Assembly (NCBI RefSeq): GCF_027247405.1
Contig: NZ_CP097463.1
Coordinates: forward strand, 1,302,001-1,366,000
DNA: 64,000 nucleotides
Direction: 5' to 3'
Source of the DNA: Jatrophihabitans cynanchi
Lineage (GTDB): Bacteria > Actinomycetota > Actinomycetes > Mycobacteriales > Jatrophihabitantaceae
Position numbers and translations under genes: made by a program. Under the pieces are notes generated by a model. The model was not told the origin of the DNA. It did not search any database and worked only from the letters and a program-made list of their open reading frames with translations. Shown here one piece after another: positions 26,820 to 36,180 of the stretch (positions are counted from its first letter, which is position 1; every line of letters begins with the position of its first letter).

Positions 26820-27695
26820 TTAGCTACCGAAGTGGCCCGTACTGTCATACGTGTAGAAGCCCCTACCGCTCTTGCGACCCAGGTCTCCGGACGCGATCAT
26901 CCGGTCGACGAGTGGGGGCGGGGCGAAGCGCGGTTCGCGCAACTGCTCGTACAAGCTGATCGACACTGCACGGTGGACGTCCAGGCCGACGATGTCCAAC
27001 AGGGTGAAAGGCCCCATCGGGTAGCGCAGGCCCTGCGTCACCGCCTTGTCGATGGACTCCACCGTGCCCATGTTCATCTCGAGCAGCCGGATCGCGTTGT
27101 TCTCGAACGGGATCAGGAATCGGTTGACGATGAACCCGGGCATGTCCTTCGTGGTGACCGTCGTTTTACCGACCCCCGCGAGGAACTCGTGAGTTCGCCG
27201 GCACGCGTCGGCACTCGTGTGCCGTCCTTCCACCACCTCGACAAGTGACATGAGCGGTGCCGGATTGCAGTAGTGGGTGCCCACGACTCGCTCGCGGCGG
27301 ACCGACCCGGCCGCGATCGCCGTTACTGCCAGCGTCGAGGTGTTGGTGTGAAAGAGCGTATCCGGCTTGCAGATGTCGTCGAGGTCGGCGAAGAGCCGTT
27401 GCTTGACCGCCACGTCTTCGTACACGGCCTCGATGACGACATCACAATCGCTCAGTTCCTCCAGAGCCGTCGAGCCCGACAGTCCCCTGCGCGCTTGATC
27501 GGCCTGGTCGGCTGACAGCTTGCCCAGCTTCGTGCTTCGGGCCAGGAAGGCGTGGACGCGATCGATGCCGGCCGCGACACGTGCGTCGTCCACGTCATGG
27601 AGCACCGTTCGGTGTCCCGCCCGGGCCGCCACGACGGCGATTCCGGATCCCATCGTGCCGGCGCCGATCACGCCGACCGTACCGGGCACGAACAT
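26820..27695 (-). CDS. 3-hydroxyacyl-CoA dehydrogenase (second copy)
   Basis: This 291-residue paralogue of the downstream enzyme has VGVIGAGTMGSGIAVVAARA for NAD binding, the catalytic VGTHYCNPAPLMSLVEVVEG, and GFIVNRFLIPFENNAIRLLE. The two copies are clearly diverged, so they may act on different intermediates (before and after ring opening) or form a heteromer. There are 50 nt between the two genes, with no promoter recognised. It is part of the same short operon as the BadI-like crotonase. Confidence 0.93.
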   Translation of the reverse strand: MFVPGTVGVIGAGTMGSGIAVVAARAGHRTVLHDVDDARVAAGIDRVHAFLARSTKLGKLSADQADQARRGLSGSTALEELSDCDVVIEAVYEDVAVKQRLFADLDDICKPDTLFHTNTSTLAVTAIAAGSVRRERVVGTHYCNPAPLMSLVEVVEGRHTSADACRRTHEFLAGVGKTTVTTKDMPGFIVNRFLIPFENNAIRLLEMNMGTVESIDKAVTQGLRYPMGPFTLLDIVGLDVHRAVSISLYEQLREPRFAPPPLVDRMIASGDLGRKSGRGFYTYDSTGHFGS

Positions 27696-27728
27696 GAGTC
27701 TCCTTTGTGGGTACGAGGGTTTCCGAGC

Positions 27729-28349
27729 TCAGGAAGAAGGGGCCGACCCGGGGGCCGATGCGGTAGTGAACATGATCATGTGGGCGACGAACCGAGGAAT
27801 GTCCTCGGTGATCCGCGGCCGCCCTTCGCGAGCGAGCCGGACGTGATCGACCAGATCCTGGGTGGTCCTGTAGTACTGCTCGACCACGCCGTCCCACTGG
27901 AAGTCGCCGGCGACGGCGGCGACCGTGTTGGTGACATATCGCCCGAAGGTGGGTTCGTAGCTGATCGTCACCTTGGAATGGTGCTCACGCCAGTAGGAGC
28001 CGAACTCCTCTGGGCTCATGTCGTCCCGCCGTCGCAGGACTCCGAGCATCTTGTGGGCGTATCGGTCCGTTGTGCGAGAGAGCAGATCGACTTCGGTCAC
28101 CGCTACGGCTGCCTTAGCACCGGCGGTCCGGCGAAATGCCTCGAGGTCATCCGGGCTCGGCATACCCTTGACGGTGAACGACGTGACGGTCGTCCATGGA
28201 CGCACCGGTTCCTCTGGCACGATGCCGTCCGCCGGCGAGCAGGCCGCATTGGTCTCGCAGCCGATGAAGTGATCTATGACGGCGCCGTGGGCGCCGGCTG
28301 GCAAAGCCAGATCTGCCGGCGCGCTCTCGAAGAACATCATGATCTTCAC
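27729..28349 (-). CDS. EthD-domain protein
   Basis: This 206-residue protein is probably built of two ferredoxin-like (dimeric alpha-beta barrel) repeats. The second is recognisable as an EthD domain: MLGVLRRRDDMSPEEFGSYW followed by REHHSKV. GTG 28349 follows AGGAAAG and fits the N-terminus VKIMMFFES. EthD proteins accompany oxygenase and CoA-dependent degradation genes but their role is poorly defined; some act as small lactonases or isomerases. It is the first gene of the operon with the two hydroxyacyl-CoA dehydrogenases and the BadI-like enzyme. Confidence 0.75.
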   Translation of the reverse strand: MKIMMFFESAPADLALPAGAHGAVIDHFIGCETNAACSPADGIVPEEPVRPWTTVTSFTVKGMPSPDDLEAFRRTAGAKAAVAVTEVDLLSRTTDRYAHKMLGVLRRRDDMSPEEFGSYWREHHSKVTISYEPTFGRYVTNTVAAVAGDFQWDGVVEQYYRTTQDLVDHVRLAREGRPRITEDIPRFVAHMIMFTTASAPGSAPSS

Positions 28350-28427
28350 GAAGCACTTTCCTGTCTGTGGAGAACACTCAACCGCCGCCTGATGAACCAC
28401 GAATGACTCCCTGACAGCAGCCAGGGT

Positions 28428-28466
28428 CTCCGGTCGATGAGAAACCGCGTCCCTCAGCGACCGGAG
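28428..28466 (-). terminator. Stem-loop terminator of the binding-protein gene
   Basis: Perfect 9-bp arms (CTCCGGTCG and CGACCGGAG) are separated by 21 nt, 18 nt after the stop of the Liv-type binding-protein gene. No U-tract is visible, as is usual in actinobacteria. Confidence 0.6.
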
Positions 28467-28483
28467 GCGCCTACTTCATCGCG

Positions 28484-29677
28484 TCAGCTGGCGTCGAGCT
28501 TGATGTCGTAAGGCTGTCCAACCGCCGTCGGCTTACCGTCCTTCATGCCGAACAATTGGGCCTGGTCTGCGCCGTAGTGCTTGTCCTTCGAGAACGTATC
28601 CGTGCCGAGGACTGAGTCGAGCTGGACCGTGCCTAGTCCCTCGATTGCTCCGGGGAGGTCTTTGCACGGGACTCCGCAGGCGGTGAACGCCTTGATGAGG
28701 ACCTGACCGATGGTCCAGCCGCGACCGAAGTACGCGGTAGGGGCGTACTGACCCACTCCGTACTTTTGTGCAGCCTTGGTGAACATGTCACCGGGCGCGG
28801 GCTCCCGGTAGACGCGGGTCGCGTAGAAGTTCGATGCGTTCACCTTCTTGAAGACCGTCGTGTCAGCCGCAGCGTCACTGGTCACGATCGGCGTCTTGAC
28901 GCCCGCAGTCACGAGTGCCTGCGCATCGATGATCGTGTTGTCGACCGACGAGTATATGATGACCCCGTCGGGCTTCTTAGCCGCGATATTCGCGGCTTGA
29001 CTGGCGAATGACGTCATACCCGCGGTGTCGTGCTCGGTGCCGATAACTTGGCCGCCGTTGGCCTCGATCAGCTTCTTCATCGCGGCCAGACCCTCATCCA
29101 CAGCCGGGTTCTGCAGACCGACGAGTTCGATGCGCTTGCCAGACATGCTCCCGAGCACCTGCTGCAGTCCGCCTACCACCTGCTTTGCAGTGGATCCTGA
29201 CGGCTGGGCGATCGAGAAAAACCACGAAGCCGGCTTAGGAGTCACATACTTGTCGAGGATCGTGCCGGATACGACCGTCAGACTCGGGTTGCTGTCAAAC
29301 ATCGGCCCTGCCACCGCGAGTTCGGAAGCTGAGGCACCGAAGACGACCGCCGCCGGCTTGGAGGCACTCACCTGCCGCACGGCTGCCTGCGTCCCCTGCG
29401 GACTTGTCATGGCATCGATGGTGGTGATGTCGAACTGAGCTCCTTTGACGCCGCCGGACGCGTTCGCGGACTTGAGAGCGGCCGTCAGGCCGGCCGACAG
29501 CGGGTTAGCATTCTGAGCCTGCGATCCTGACAGGTCCGCGATCAACGAGATCTTGATCTTTGAGCTATTGGACGGTCCTCCCGAGTCACCTGAGCTGCTG
29601 GAGCACGCGGCGCTGAGCAGACCAGTGATGACGACTGGGATGACAGCCCACGCTCTGGTTCGGCGATGACGTGACAT
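28484..29677 (-). CDS. Branched-chain-type ABC transporter substrate-binding lipoprotein (LivK-like)
   Basis: This 397-residue exported binding protein carries a lipoprotein signal: basic RHRRTR, hydrophobic core AVIPVVITGLLSAAC with the lipobox Cys, then a Ser-rich linker. The rest is a periplasmic-binding-protein type I fold (SLIADLSGSQAQNANPLSAG near the start; a domain of about 370 residues). ATG 29677 has GAGGAGAG upstream. It is transcribed separately from, but next to, livMHGF, so it is the likely receptor of that importer. Operator site 8 is upstream. The ligand may be an aromatic or cyclic acid rather than an amino acid, given its neighbours. Confidence 0.93.
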   Translation of the reverse strand: MSRHRRTRAWAVIPVVITGLLSAACSSSSGDSGGPSNSSKIKISLIADLSGSQAQNANPLSAGLTAALKSANASGGVKGAQFDITTIDAMTSPQGTQAAVRQVSASKPAAVVFGASASELAVAGPMFDSNPSLTVVSGTILDKYVTPKPASWFFSIAQPSGSTAKQVVGGLQQVLGSMSGKRIELVGLQNPAVDEGLAAMKKLIEANGGQVIGTEHDTAGMTSFASQAANIAAKKPDGVIIYSSVDNTIIDAQALVTAGVKTPIVTSDAAADTTVFKKVNASNFYATRVYREPAPGDMFTKAAQKYGVGQYAPTAYFGRGWTIGQVLIKAFTACGVPCKDLPGAIEGLGTVQLDSVLGTDTFSKDKHYGADQAQLFGMKDGKPTAVGQPYDIKLDAS

Positions 29678-29750
29678 GAAGCTCTCCTCGCTGGTTATGA
29701 ATGGATCCGCGCGCGGCAATGCTAGCGCTTCGCTCCGACATCAGGCAATC

Positions 29751-29765
29751 AATTATCAGATAATT
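29751..29765. promoter_or_regulatory. Putative GntR/FadR-type operator, site 8 (perfect palindrome)
   Basis: AATTATCAGATAATT is a perfect 15-bp palindrome (7-bp arms around a central A), 74 nt upstream of the binding-protein start. Confidence 0.65.
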
Positions 29766-29842
29766 ATTCCTTCGACAGTTCGCAACAGGGCATTGAACAT
29801 CAGATCGGCCCCCGGCGGACGCCGCGATCAGCAGTAGGCGAG

Positions 29843-30970
29843 TCAGGCGCCGGAATGTTCATTTCGCGCATCACTTGCCAAGACGACGGCCGGCGGCGAC
29901 TCGATCAAGGCTCCGTCGGCCGGGCTCTCGCGTCGCCGTCCGCGTCGCCACAGCGGTGAGACCCGCAGTGCGCGGAACCAACCCACAATGCCGTCGGGCG
30001 ATCGGGTGATGAAGATGATGATGAGCAGCCCGTACACGATCGTGGAGATCTGTGGGCCCTTCAGCGCCGCCGATGATTCGTTCATGAATACACGAGTGAT
30101 CTTGGGTACTAGATAGGGCAGCCACGTCACCAAACCGGCCCCTATGACGGCGCCGAGGATAGAGTCCAGGCCCCCGATAAGGATCATCGCAACGAACTGG
30201 ATCGACAGAAGCAGCGTGTAGTTCTCGATCGTTACCGTGCCGTCGTAATGTGCCGCGAGCCCGCCTTGCACCCCTATGAAGAAGCTTGAGATGACGAAGG
30301 CCGTGAGCTTATAGGTCGTGACAGGAACACCGACCGTGGCCGCGACCCCCTCGTGCTCGCGGAGCAGCCGCCAGGCGCGACCTGCCTTGCCTCGAGTAAG
30401 CAGCCAGACCAGCACGACGATCCCCGAAACAACAGCCCATAACAGCCAGGCCCAATACCGTTCCTTGCCGTCGAAGCCCTTTGACTGGAAGAGCGGAGCG
30501 AAGTTGAATCCGGCCGAGCCCGCACCACGCGCCTTGCTCTGGTACTGAGTGGCGAGGTAAACGACGATGAAGAAGCCTGCCAGCGTCGCGAGGGCAAGGC
30601 TCAGACCGCGCAGCCGCAAGGCCGGTAGACCGACTATAAGTCCCAGCACTGCCGCAACAACTCCCGCCAGCAGCAGGTCGAACGGGAACGGCACACTCGA
30701 TCGGAGAAAGAAAACCGCGCTGTACCCACCGGTGGCGAGGAACGCAGCGTTGCCGATTGAAACCAGGCCGGCCGTTCCCATCAACAGGTTGAGCGCGATC
30801 GCGCCGATACACGCCAGCAGCGCCGTGTTATAGATAAACAAGTTGTAGGACGACTGCGTCGATGTCATCAGCGCGGTGACAAGTGCGAGCACGCCGATTC
30901 CGCCGACCGGCCCTCGTAGGGCTGTAAGCAGCCGCCGCAGCGCCGACTCTCGGACTTGGGCACTAGTCAT
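29843..30970 (-). CDS. livM: ABC transporter permease, LivM type
   Basis: This 375-residue inner-membrane permease has about nine or ten hydrophobic segments. The LivM signature region NLLMGTAGLVSIGNAAFLAT lies at about residues 60-80 and the EAA-like loop is RGKAGRAWRLLREHEGVAAT. ATG 30970 overlaps the livH stop by 4 nt. A 40-residue charged cytoplasmic tail follows the last helix. It partners with LivH to form the channel of the importer. Confidence 0.92.
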   Translation of the reverse strand: MTSAQVRESALRRLLTALRGPVGGIGVLALVTALMTSTQSSYNLFIYNTALLACIGAIALNLLMGTAGLVSIGNAAFLATGGYSAVFFLRSSVPFPFDLLLAGVVAAVLGLIVGLPALRLRGLSLALATLAGFFIVVYLATQYQSKARGAGSAGFNFAPLFQSKGFDGKERYWAWLLWAVVSGIVVLVWLLTRGKAGRAWRLLREHEGVAATVGVPVTTYKLTAFVISSFFIGVQGGLAAHYDGTVTIENYTLLLSIQFVAMILIGGLDSILGAVIGAGLVTWLPYLVPKITRVFMNESSAALKGPQISTIVYGLLIIIFITRSPDGIVGWFRALRVSPLWRRGRRRESPADGALIESPPAVVLASDARNEHSGA

Positions 30971-31842
30971 ACGCGCGTCACCTCCGCGGTGCCGAACAGT
31001 CCGGTCGGCCGAACGAGCAGTACAGCCAACAGAAGGAGGTAGGTCATAACGTCGGTGAGTTCGCCGCCCCAGTATGTGGCGACGAAGCCCTGCATGATGC
31101 CTACGATGATGCCGCCCACAACGGCACCCTCGATGCTGTCTAAACCGCCGAGCAGGATTGCGGGAAAGGCCAGCAGCGCGAGGTTGACCACCGACGGCGA
31201 CACCACGTTCGTAGCCCCGTAGGACAGTCCGGCGACTCCGGCGAGGACGCCGGCCATGGCCCACGACACGATGTACAGCCGGCGAACATTGATCCCCCCC
31301 TGGCTGGCGAGCACAGCGTCTTGACCCGCAGCCCGTACCTGTGTCCCGAAACGCGTGGTGCGCAGCACAGTGGCCACCGCGATTGCGAGGACAAGCGTGA
31401 ACCCGGCCAGCACCAGCGAAGTCGACGAGACCCGAGTGCCCAGCACTGTTACCGGCCCAGTCGGCAGGAACGGAATGTTGATCGTGTACTGGGTCGAGCC
31501 GAATTGGAGCGCCATCGCCCCGTCCAGCACCGCGGCCAGACCAAGCGTCGCGATGACACCCATGAAGTGCGGCAGCCCGGTGAGCTTTTGCAGCACGAGC
31601 AGGTAGAAGAGGATCGAGACGGCGGCGACGACAAGCAGGCTGAAGGCGATTGAGATGCCAAGGGGCGCGGCGCGCTCCGTCTGCCACTTGGCAACGATGA
31701 ACGCGGGCAGAAGCATCAGCTGGCCGTGGGCGAAGTTGAAGGTGGCTGTCGCCCGGAAGGCCAACACCAGTCCGAGGCCGATGAGGGCGTATGTGCCGCC
31801 GAGGGAGGCTCCACCGATGATGGAGACGATCACTTGGTCCAT
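30967..31842 (-). CDS. livH: ABC transporter permease, LivH type
   Basis: This 291-residue polytopic membrane protein starts with SIIGGASLGGTYALIGLGLV and FRATATFNFAHGQLMLLPAF, both typical of LivH, and has the cytoplasmic loop RTTRFGTQVRAAGQDAVLAS that contacts the ATPases. It overlaps livM by 4 nt and livG by 13 nt, so the four transport genes form one tightly packed operon in the order livF-livG-livH-livM. Confidence 0.93.
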   Translation of the reverse strand: MDQVIVSIIGGASLGGTYALIGLGLVLAFRATATFNFAHGQLMLLPAFIVAKWQTERAAPLGISIAFSLLVVAAVSILFYLLVLQKLTGLPHFMGVIATLGLAAVLDGAMALQFGSTQYTINIPFLPTGPVTVLGTRVSSTSLVLAGFTLVLAIAVATVLRTTRFGTQVRAAGQDAVLASQGGINVRRLYIVSWAMAGVLAGVAGLSYGATNVVSPSVVNLALLAFPAILLGGLDSIEGAVVGGIIVGIMQGFVATYWGGELTDVMTYLLLLAVLLVRPTGLFGTAEVTRV

Positions 31843-32720
31843 AGGGGTCCCACCTTCTTCGCCGGACTGGAACTGACGGCGCCAGCCGATCTGGCGCCCA
31901 CCACCGCCTGCCGGAACTCCGCCGAGTCGAGTACGTCCTCCGGCGTCCCGCTGGCCACCACACGTCCAGCCTGCAGTCCCAACACATGACTCGCGGTCGC
32001 TCGGACGAGCGCCATGTGATGCTCTACCGCGAGCACGGTCGTCCGCCGCGAGCGACGGATCTCGGTGAGCAGGGCTTCCACACCCGAGCGCTCGCTCGCG
32101 TCCAGTCCGGAGGAAGGCTCGTCGAGCAGGAGGAGCCGGGGACCGGACACGATCGCACGAGCGATGTCGGCAAGCTTGCGCTTTCCATAGGGAAGCGACC
32201 CGGCCTTCAGGTCTCGGCAGTCCGAAAGGCCGACGAAGTCAATCGCCAGTTCGGCTCGCTCGCGAGCCTGACGTTCGCGCTGACGCACTCGGCCGAAGCG
32301 CCACAGCTGTTCCACCAACGAGTAGCCGATGCCGAGGTGGAGTCCGCAGATGACGTTCTCCCAGACAGTTGCGCTCTCGATCAGCCGCGGATCCTGGAAG
32401 CTGCGGCCGATACCCGCTCGAGCGGCGGCTGCAGGTGTCCAGCCGGCGACCGCCTTGCCGCAGAACTCGATCGTCCCCGTCGTTTGCTGCCGGATCAGGC
32501 CACAGACCGCATTTAGCAGCGTCGTCTTTCCTGCCCCATTGGGACCAACGATCGCACTCACCTCAAACTCGCACAGGTCCAGGCTGATCTCCGAGAGCGC
32601 ATAGATGCCGCCGAACGCGACGGAGAGGTCACGCGTGCTGATCAGGTGGTCAAGGGGTTCCCAGGTGGCGTGGTCGAAAAGCCGCGCGACCGCCGGTTCG
32701 CTGAGCGCATCACTCTGCAT
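31830..32720 (-). CDS. livG: ABC transporter ATP-binding protein, LivG type
   Basis: This is a 296-residue ATPase. The Walker A motif is IVGPNGAGKTTLLNAVCGLI, the signature loop is the LivG-type LKAGSLPYGKRKLADIARAI, and Walker B is LLLLDEPSSGLDASE. A 25-residue N-terminal extension precedes the domain. It provides half of the energy-coupling dimer with LivF. The 11-nt overlap with livF and 13-nt overlap with livH indicate coupled expression. Confidence 0.94.
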   Translation of the reverse strand: MQSDALSEPAVARLFDHATWEPLDHLISTRDLSVAFGGIYALSEISLDLCEFEVSAIVGPNGAGKTTLLNAVCGLIRQQTTGTIEFCGKAVAGWTPAAAARAGIGRSFQDPRLIESATVWENVICGLHLGIGYSLVEQLWRFGRVRQRERQARERAELAIDFVGLSDCRDLKAGSLPYGKRKLADIARAIVSGPRLLLLDEPSSGLDASERSGVEALLTEIRRSRRTTVLAVEHHMALVRATASHVLGLQAGRVVASGTPEDVLDSAEFRQAVVGARSAGAVSSSPAKKVGPLWTK

Positions 32721-33507
32721 CGACGTACCCCGCAGCCAGCAGTTCGCTGCCTCGGAACTCCTCGGCCGGCCCGCTCATCCGGGTCCGGCCGGCACTGAGC
32801 AGATAGCAATGGTCGGCCACGTCGAGCGCGAAGCCGGTGCTCTCATCGACGAGCAGAACGGAGGTGCCCTGCGCCGCAACTTCCCGGACCGCGTCGAACA
32901 GAGGCTCGTGCAGGCTGTGATGCAGACCTAGCGTCATCTCGTCGATGATCAGGAGCCTCGGATCGGTCAGCAGGCCTCTTGCGATTGCCAGCATCTGCTG
33001 CTGGCCGCCGCTGAGTCGACCGGCCTGCGATCGCCGACGTTCCCACAGAATCGGAAACATGTCGTAGACCCGTTGGAACGCTGCGGCCCGCTCTGCGCGA
33101 GGCGGCAACTGACCAAGCGCCTCGAGGTTCTCGCGAACGGATAGCGATGCGAACACCTTCTTGCGTTCGGGGACGAAGGCCAACCCGATCCGCGCTGTCC
33201 GGCTCGGCTCCATGTTGGTGGTGGCCCGCCCCATCAACGAAACCGAACCGTCGATGACCCTCGCACCTTCGCTGCGGAGGAACCCGCTGATCGCGCGAAC
33301 GGTGGTGGTCTTGCCGGCGCCATTCGGGCCGAACAGCGCTACCACCTGGCCGACCTTGACCTCGACCGAGACATCGAGGATGCCGAGGGCGCCGTTCCGA
33401 TAACGCACGCGAAGGCTGTTCGCGGACAGGACTACCGGCGCGCCAGGGGCGCTTGGTGGGCTCTCGCCCGTTTTGGTCACGATTGGTGAGGCGGTTGGTG
33501 GCCGCAT
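32710..33507 (-). CDS. livF: ABC transporter ATP-binding protein, LivF type
   Basis: This is a 265-residue ATPase with Walker A LFGPNGAGKTTTVRAISGFL, signature AGRLSGGQQQMLAIARGLLT and Walker B LLIIDEMTLGLHHSLHEP, in which the family DEP is DEM. ATG 33507 has AAGGGG upstream. It is the first gene of the Liv operon. Its promoter should lie in the 77 nt before it, which hold AT-rich sequence and an inverted repeat at 33578-33603. Confidence 0.92.
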   Translation of the reverse strand: MRPPTASPIVTKTGESPPSAPGAPVVLSANSLRVRYRNGALGILDVSVEVKVGQVVALFGPNGAGKTTTVRAISGFLRSEGARVIDGSVSLMGRATTNMEPSRTARIGLAFVPERKKVFASLSVRENLEALGQLPPRAERAAAFQRVYDMFPILWERRRSQAGRLSGGQQQMLAIARGLLTDPRLLIIDEMTLGLHHSLHEPLFDAVREVAAQGTSVLLVDESTGFALDVADHCYLLSAGRTRMSGPAEEFRGSELLAAGYVDAE

Positions 33508-33577
33508 GAACACCCCTTCAGCGTCTGACCGAGCACGGCGGACCGCTCGAGTACGCCAAGACTAAAAACGTTGAAAT

Positions 33578-33603
33578 GCAAATGTCAACAGTCAGTCATT
33601 TGC
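33578..33603. promoter_or_regulatory. Inverted repeat upstream of livF
   Basis: GCAAATG and CATTTGC (7 bp) are separated by 12 nt across the stop codon of the epoxide hydrolase gene. It may be an operator for livF or a weak terminator; it does not match the GntR-type palindrome. Confidence 0.35.
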
Positions 33604-34790
33604 GGATTGACGGACACCTTGTCAGGGTCCCGTGCGGCCCGCCTCCAGAGGGGGCCGAAGAACTCTCTCAGGTCCTCGGCCAGAGCAGCCGGTTGCTCCA
33701 TCGCGGCGAAGTGCCCGCCTTTCGGATGCTCAGTCCAGCGGACCACGTTGTAAGCGCGTTCGGCCCAGGCGCGGGGAGGGCGCCACAGCTCTTTGGGGAA
33801 CAGGGCACACGCTGTGGGTACGGACACGTACTGATCTGGAAGTGGACTGCGGCCCGATCGGTGCGATTCGTAGTAGAGGCGGGCCGAGGATGCGACGGTG
33901 GCCGTGAACCAATACGTCGCGATGTTGCGCAACACCATGTCGCGAGTGAGCACCGACTCCAGGTCGCCTCCGCAATCGGTCCAGGACCGATACTTCTCCA
34001 GCATCCAAGCGGCGAGGCCGGCTGGCGAGTCGGTGAGCCCGAAGGCCAGCGTCTGCGGCTTGGTTCGTTGGATGGCCGAGTAGCCGCGCTCCTCGCGGTC
34101 CAGCTCGGCGCGGCGCGCCAATTCGGCGCGGCCCAGGTCGTCGTCGACGACGTCGGGGGGCTGGACCATCACGAGGTTCAGATGGATGCCGACCAGCCGG
34201 TCGGGTATGTGTACAGCCAGGTTGGCCGTCGCCATCGAGCCCCAGTCACCGCCCTGCGCGCCGAACCGCTCGTATCCGAGCAGCTGCATGAGCTCGCCCT
34301 CCATCCGAGCCACCCGCTGAATGTCCCAGCCGGGTTCGGTCGTAGGGCCGCTCCAGCCATACCCCGGTATGGACGGACACACCACGTGAAACGCGTCCGC
34401 TCGACGGCCACCGTGTGCCACCGGGTCGGTGAGTGGCCCGAGCAGGTCCGCGAACTCCCAGATCGAGCCCGGCCAGCCGTGGGTCAGCAGTAGCGGCATC
34501 GCCTCCGCGTGCGGCGAGCGCACGTGAAGGAAGTGCACCGTCTGGCCGTCGATCACAGTGCGGTACTGAGGCCAGCCGTTCAGCTCGTTCTCCGCCGCTC
34601 GCCAGTCGAACTCGTGCAGCCAGTAGTCGCACAGAGCGCGCACATATGACACGTCTGCACCTTGTGACCATCCGGAACCGGAGAGCTGATCAGGCCACCG
34701 TGTGCGGCTCAGACGATCGTGCAGGTCGGTCATCGCATCGGCGGTAACCGAGACGCGGAACGGCCGGATCTCATGGACCCCGACCGCCAT
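33585..34790 (-). CDS. Epoxide hydrolase (EHN domain, alpha/beta hydrolase)
   Basis: This 401-residue protein has the epoxide-hydrolase N-terminal domain at residues 5-115 (RPFRVSVTADAMTDLHDRLS) and an alpha/beta-hydrolase domain after it. The oxyanion HGWPGS, the nucleophile Asp in GAQGGDWGSMAT and the catalytic His in PKGGHFAAMEQP are all visible. ATG 34790 overlaps the stop of the flavin monooxygenase gene (TGATG), so longer readings are spurious. It converts an epoxide to a diol with water. The neighbouring monooxygenase could supply the epoxide. Confidence 0.92.
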   Translation of the reverse strand: MAVGVHEIRPFRVSVTADAMTDLHDRLSRTRWPDQLSGSGWSQGADVSYVRALCDYWLHEFDWRAAENELNGWPQYRTVIDGQTVHFLHVRSPHAEAMPLLLTHGWPGSIWEFADLLGPLTDPVAHGGRRADAFHVVCPSIPGYGWSGPTTEPGWDIQRVARMEGELMQLLGYERFGAQGGDWGSMATANLAVHIPDRLVGIHLNLVMVQPPDVVDDDLGRAELARRAELDREERGYSAIQRTKPQTLAFGLTDSPAGLAAWMLEKYRSWTDCGGDLESVLTRDMVLRNIATYWFTATVASSARLYYESHRSGRSPLPDQYVSVPTACALFPKELWRPPRAWAERAYNVVRWTEHPKGGHFAAMEQPAALAEDLREFFGPLWRRAARDPDKVSVNPQMTDC

Positions 34791-36172
34791 CAGCCGTCCG
34801 CGCCGACGAGTTCGCCGAGCCGGTTCCAGTCCTCGCGTACCCGAAGCTGTATCTCCTCGCCGTACATCCATGACGGGTCGCGCAACAGCTGGGCGGTCTC
34901 CCAGAACTTGAGATAGAGATCCTGGTCTTCGGCCGTCAGTGCCTCGATACGATCCATAACTGCGTTCAGCTCACGCGCCCCGGGTGGGGGCGGAGGGCCC
35001 ACCACTCCCTCGACGCGATAGTCGGCGCCTGTCGCCATTCGCCAGCAGAACAACGCGTCCTCGGCGATGCGGCTCTGGACACGACCCGCAGTGCCCGGCG
35101 TCAGCCCGCTACCAGCCAATTCCGTCCGCAGGTGATGGGCAGCCAGAGCCGCGACCGTCATACCCTGCCCGTAAACCGGATTGAACGCAGCGAATGCGTC
35201 ACCCACGACCAGTAGGCCGTCAGGCATGGTGGCCTGGTCGTACCGACGGAGCCGGTTGACGGTGTTGCGCCACACACGAGGCGTCCCGATCACCCGGACC
35301 TGGGCGACCGCGGCGTCCAGTGGCGCATACTCCAGGCTGGCGATGAACTCGAAGAAGCCCTTCGGATCGGCCGGCGGATGATCGCCGGCCGAACCCATCG
35401 CGGTGAGGATCCACCGGCTGTCCCCGTCCTGCACCCACATCGCGGCGCCACGCGTACGCGACGGATGGTCACCGACAGCCCGACCGCGGGGCAACGCGGA
35501 GAGCGCGAGATAGCCGGGGTCGAATCCGTCCGGTACCTCGACGAAGCAACTCGAGTAGCCCCAGCGAGCATCCACGGTCACCTCCTCGGGCGAGGAATAC
35601 CCGGCCGCGACGAGCCAATCGGGCGTCTTCGACTGCCGACCGGTCGCATCGACGATTAGGTCCGCGTCCAGCACCTCGACATCGGACGAACCGGATCGTC
35701 GGACCTGCAGGCCGCTCACCCGACCGTCGCGCACGACCAGACCACTGGCCGCTGCATCCGACAGGAACTCCACGCGCGGGTGTCGCCGCGCCCGTTGGCG
35801 CACGGTCCACTCGATCAGCTCGCGGCTTAAGAGCAGCAGCGACATCGGCGACTCGAATCGCGGCGCCCAGCCGTACCGCCGCATTGCCAGGCACTCTCGG
35901 GTCATGCAGGTCAGCACAGCGCCACGCTCCACCGTCTCAGCGGTGAAACCGGGGTAGATGCTCTCGATGACGTCCCGTCCGCGCGCGAGGAGCGTATGGA
36001 AGTGTTGCGCGTGCGGCACCCCGCGCCGCGGCCCGATCGCGTCAGGCATCGGGTCGCGCTCGACGACAATCACCCGGTCCACTGAGTCCGCAAGTACGCC
36101 GGCCGCAAGTGCGCCGGCGATGCTTCCGCCGACAACTAGGGCCACGCGTGATCGCTCGAGATCTCCCACCAT
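34790..36172 (-). CDS. FAD-dependent monooxygenase / oxidoreductase
   Basis: This 460-residue flavoprotein has VALVVGGSIAGALAAGVLAD near the N-terminus for FAD binding, followed by the acidic VIVVERDPMPD. The second FAD motif is LLVVGDAFAAFNPVYGQGMT at about residue 330. It belongs to the PHBH/squalene-epoxidase-like group of aromatic or alkene monooxygenases and tryptophan-halogenase-like proteins. The conserved halogenase motif WxWxIP is not seen. It is coupled by TGATG to the epoxide hydrolase gene, which supports epoxidation followed by hydrolysis. ATG 36172 is used; no strong ribosome-binding site was found. Confidence 0.87.
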   Translation of the reverse strand: MVGDLERSRVALVVGGSIAGALAAGVLADSVDRVIVVERDPMPDAIGPRRGVPHAQHFHTLLARGRDVIESIYPGFTAETVERGAVLTCMTRECLAMRRYGWAPRFESPMSLLLLSRELIEWTVRQRARRHPRVEFLSDAAASGLVVRDGRVSGLQVRRSGSSDVEVLDADLIVDATGRQSKTPDWLVAAGYSSPEEVTVDARWGYSSCFVEVPDGFDPGYLALSALPRGRAVGDHPSRTRGAAMWVQDGDSRWILTAMGSAGDHPPADPKGFFEFIASLEYAPLDAAVAQVRVIGTPRVWRNTVNRLRRYDQATMPDGLLVVGDAFAAFNPVYGQGMTVAALAAHHLRTELAGSGLTPGTAGRVQSRIAEDALFCWRMATGADYRVEGVVGPPPPPGARELNAVMDRIEALTAEDQDLYLKFWETAQLLRDPSWMYGEEIQLRVREDWNRLGELVGADG

Positions 36173-36180
36173 GTCCGCTC

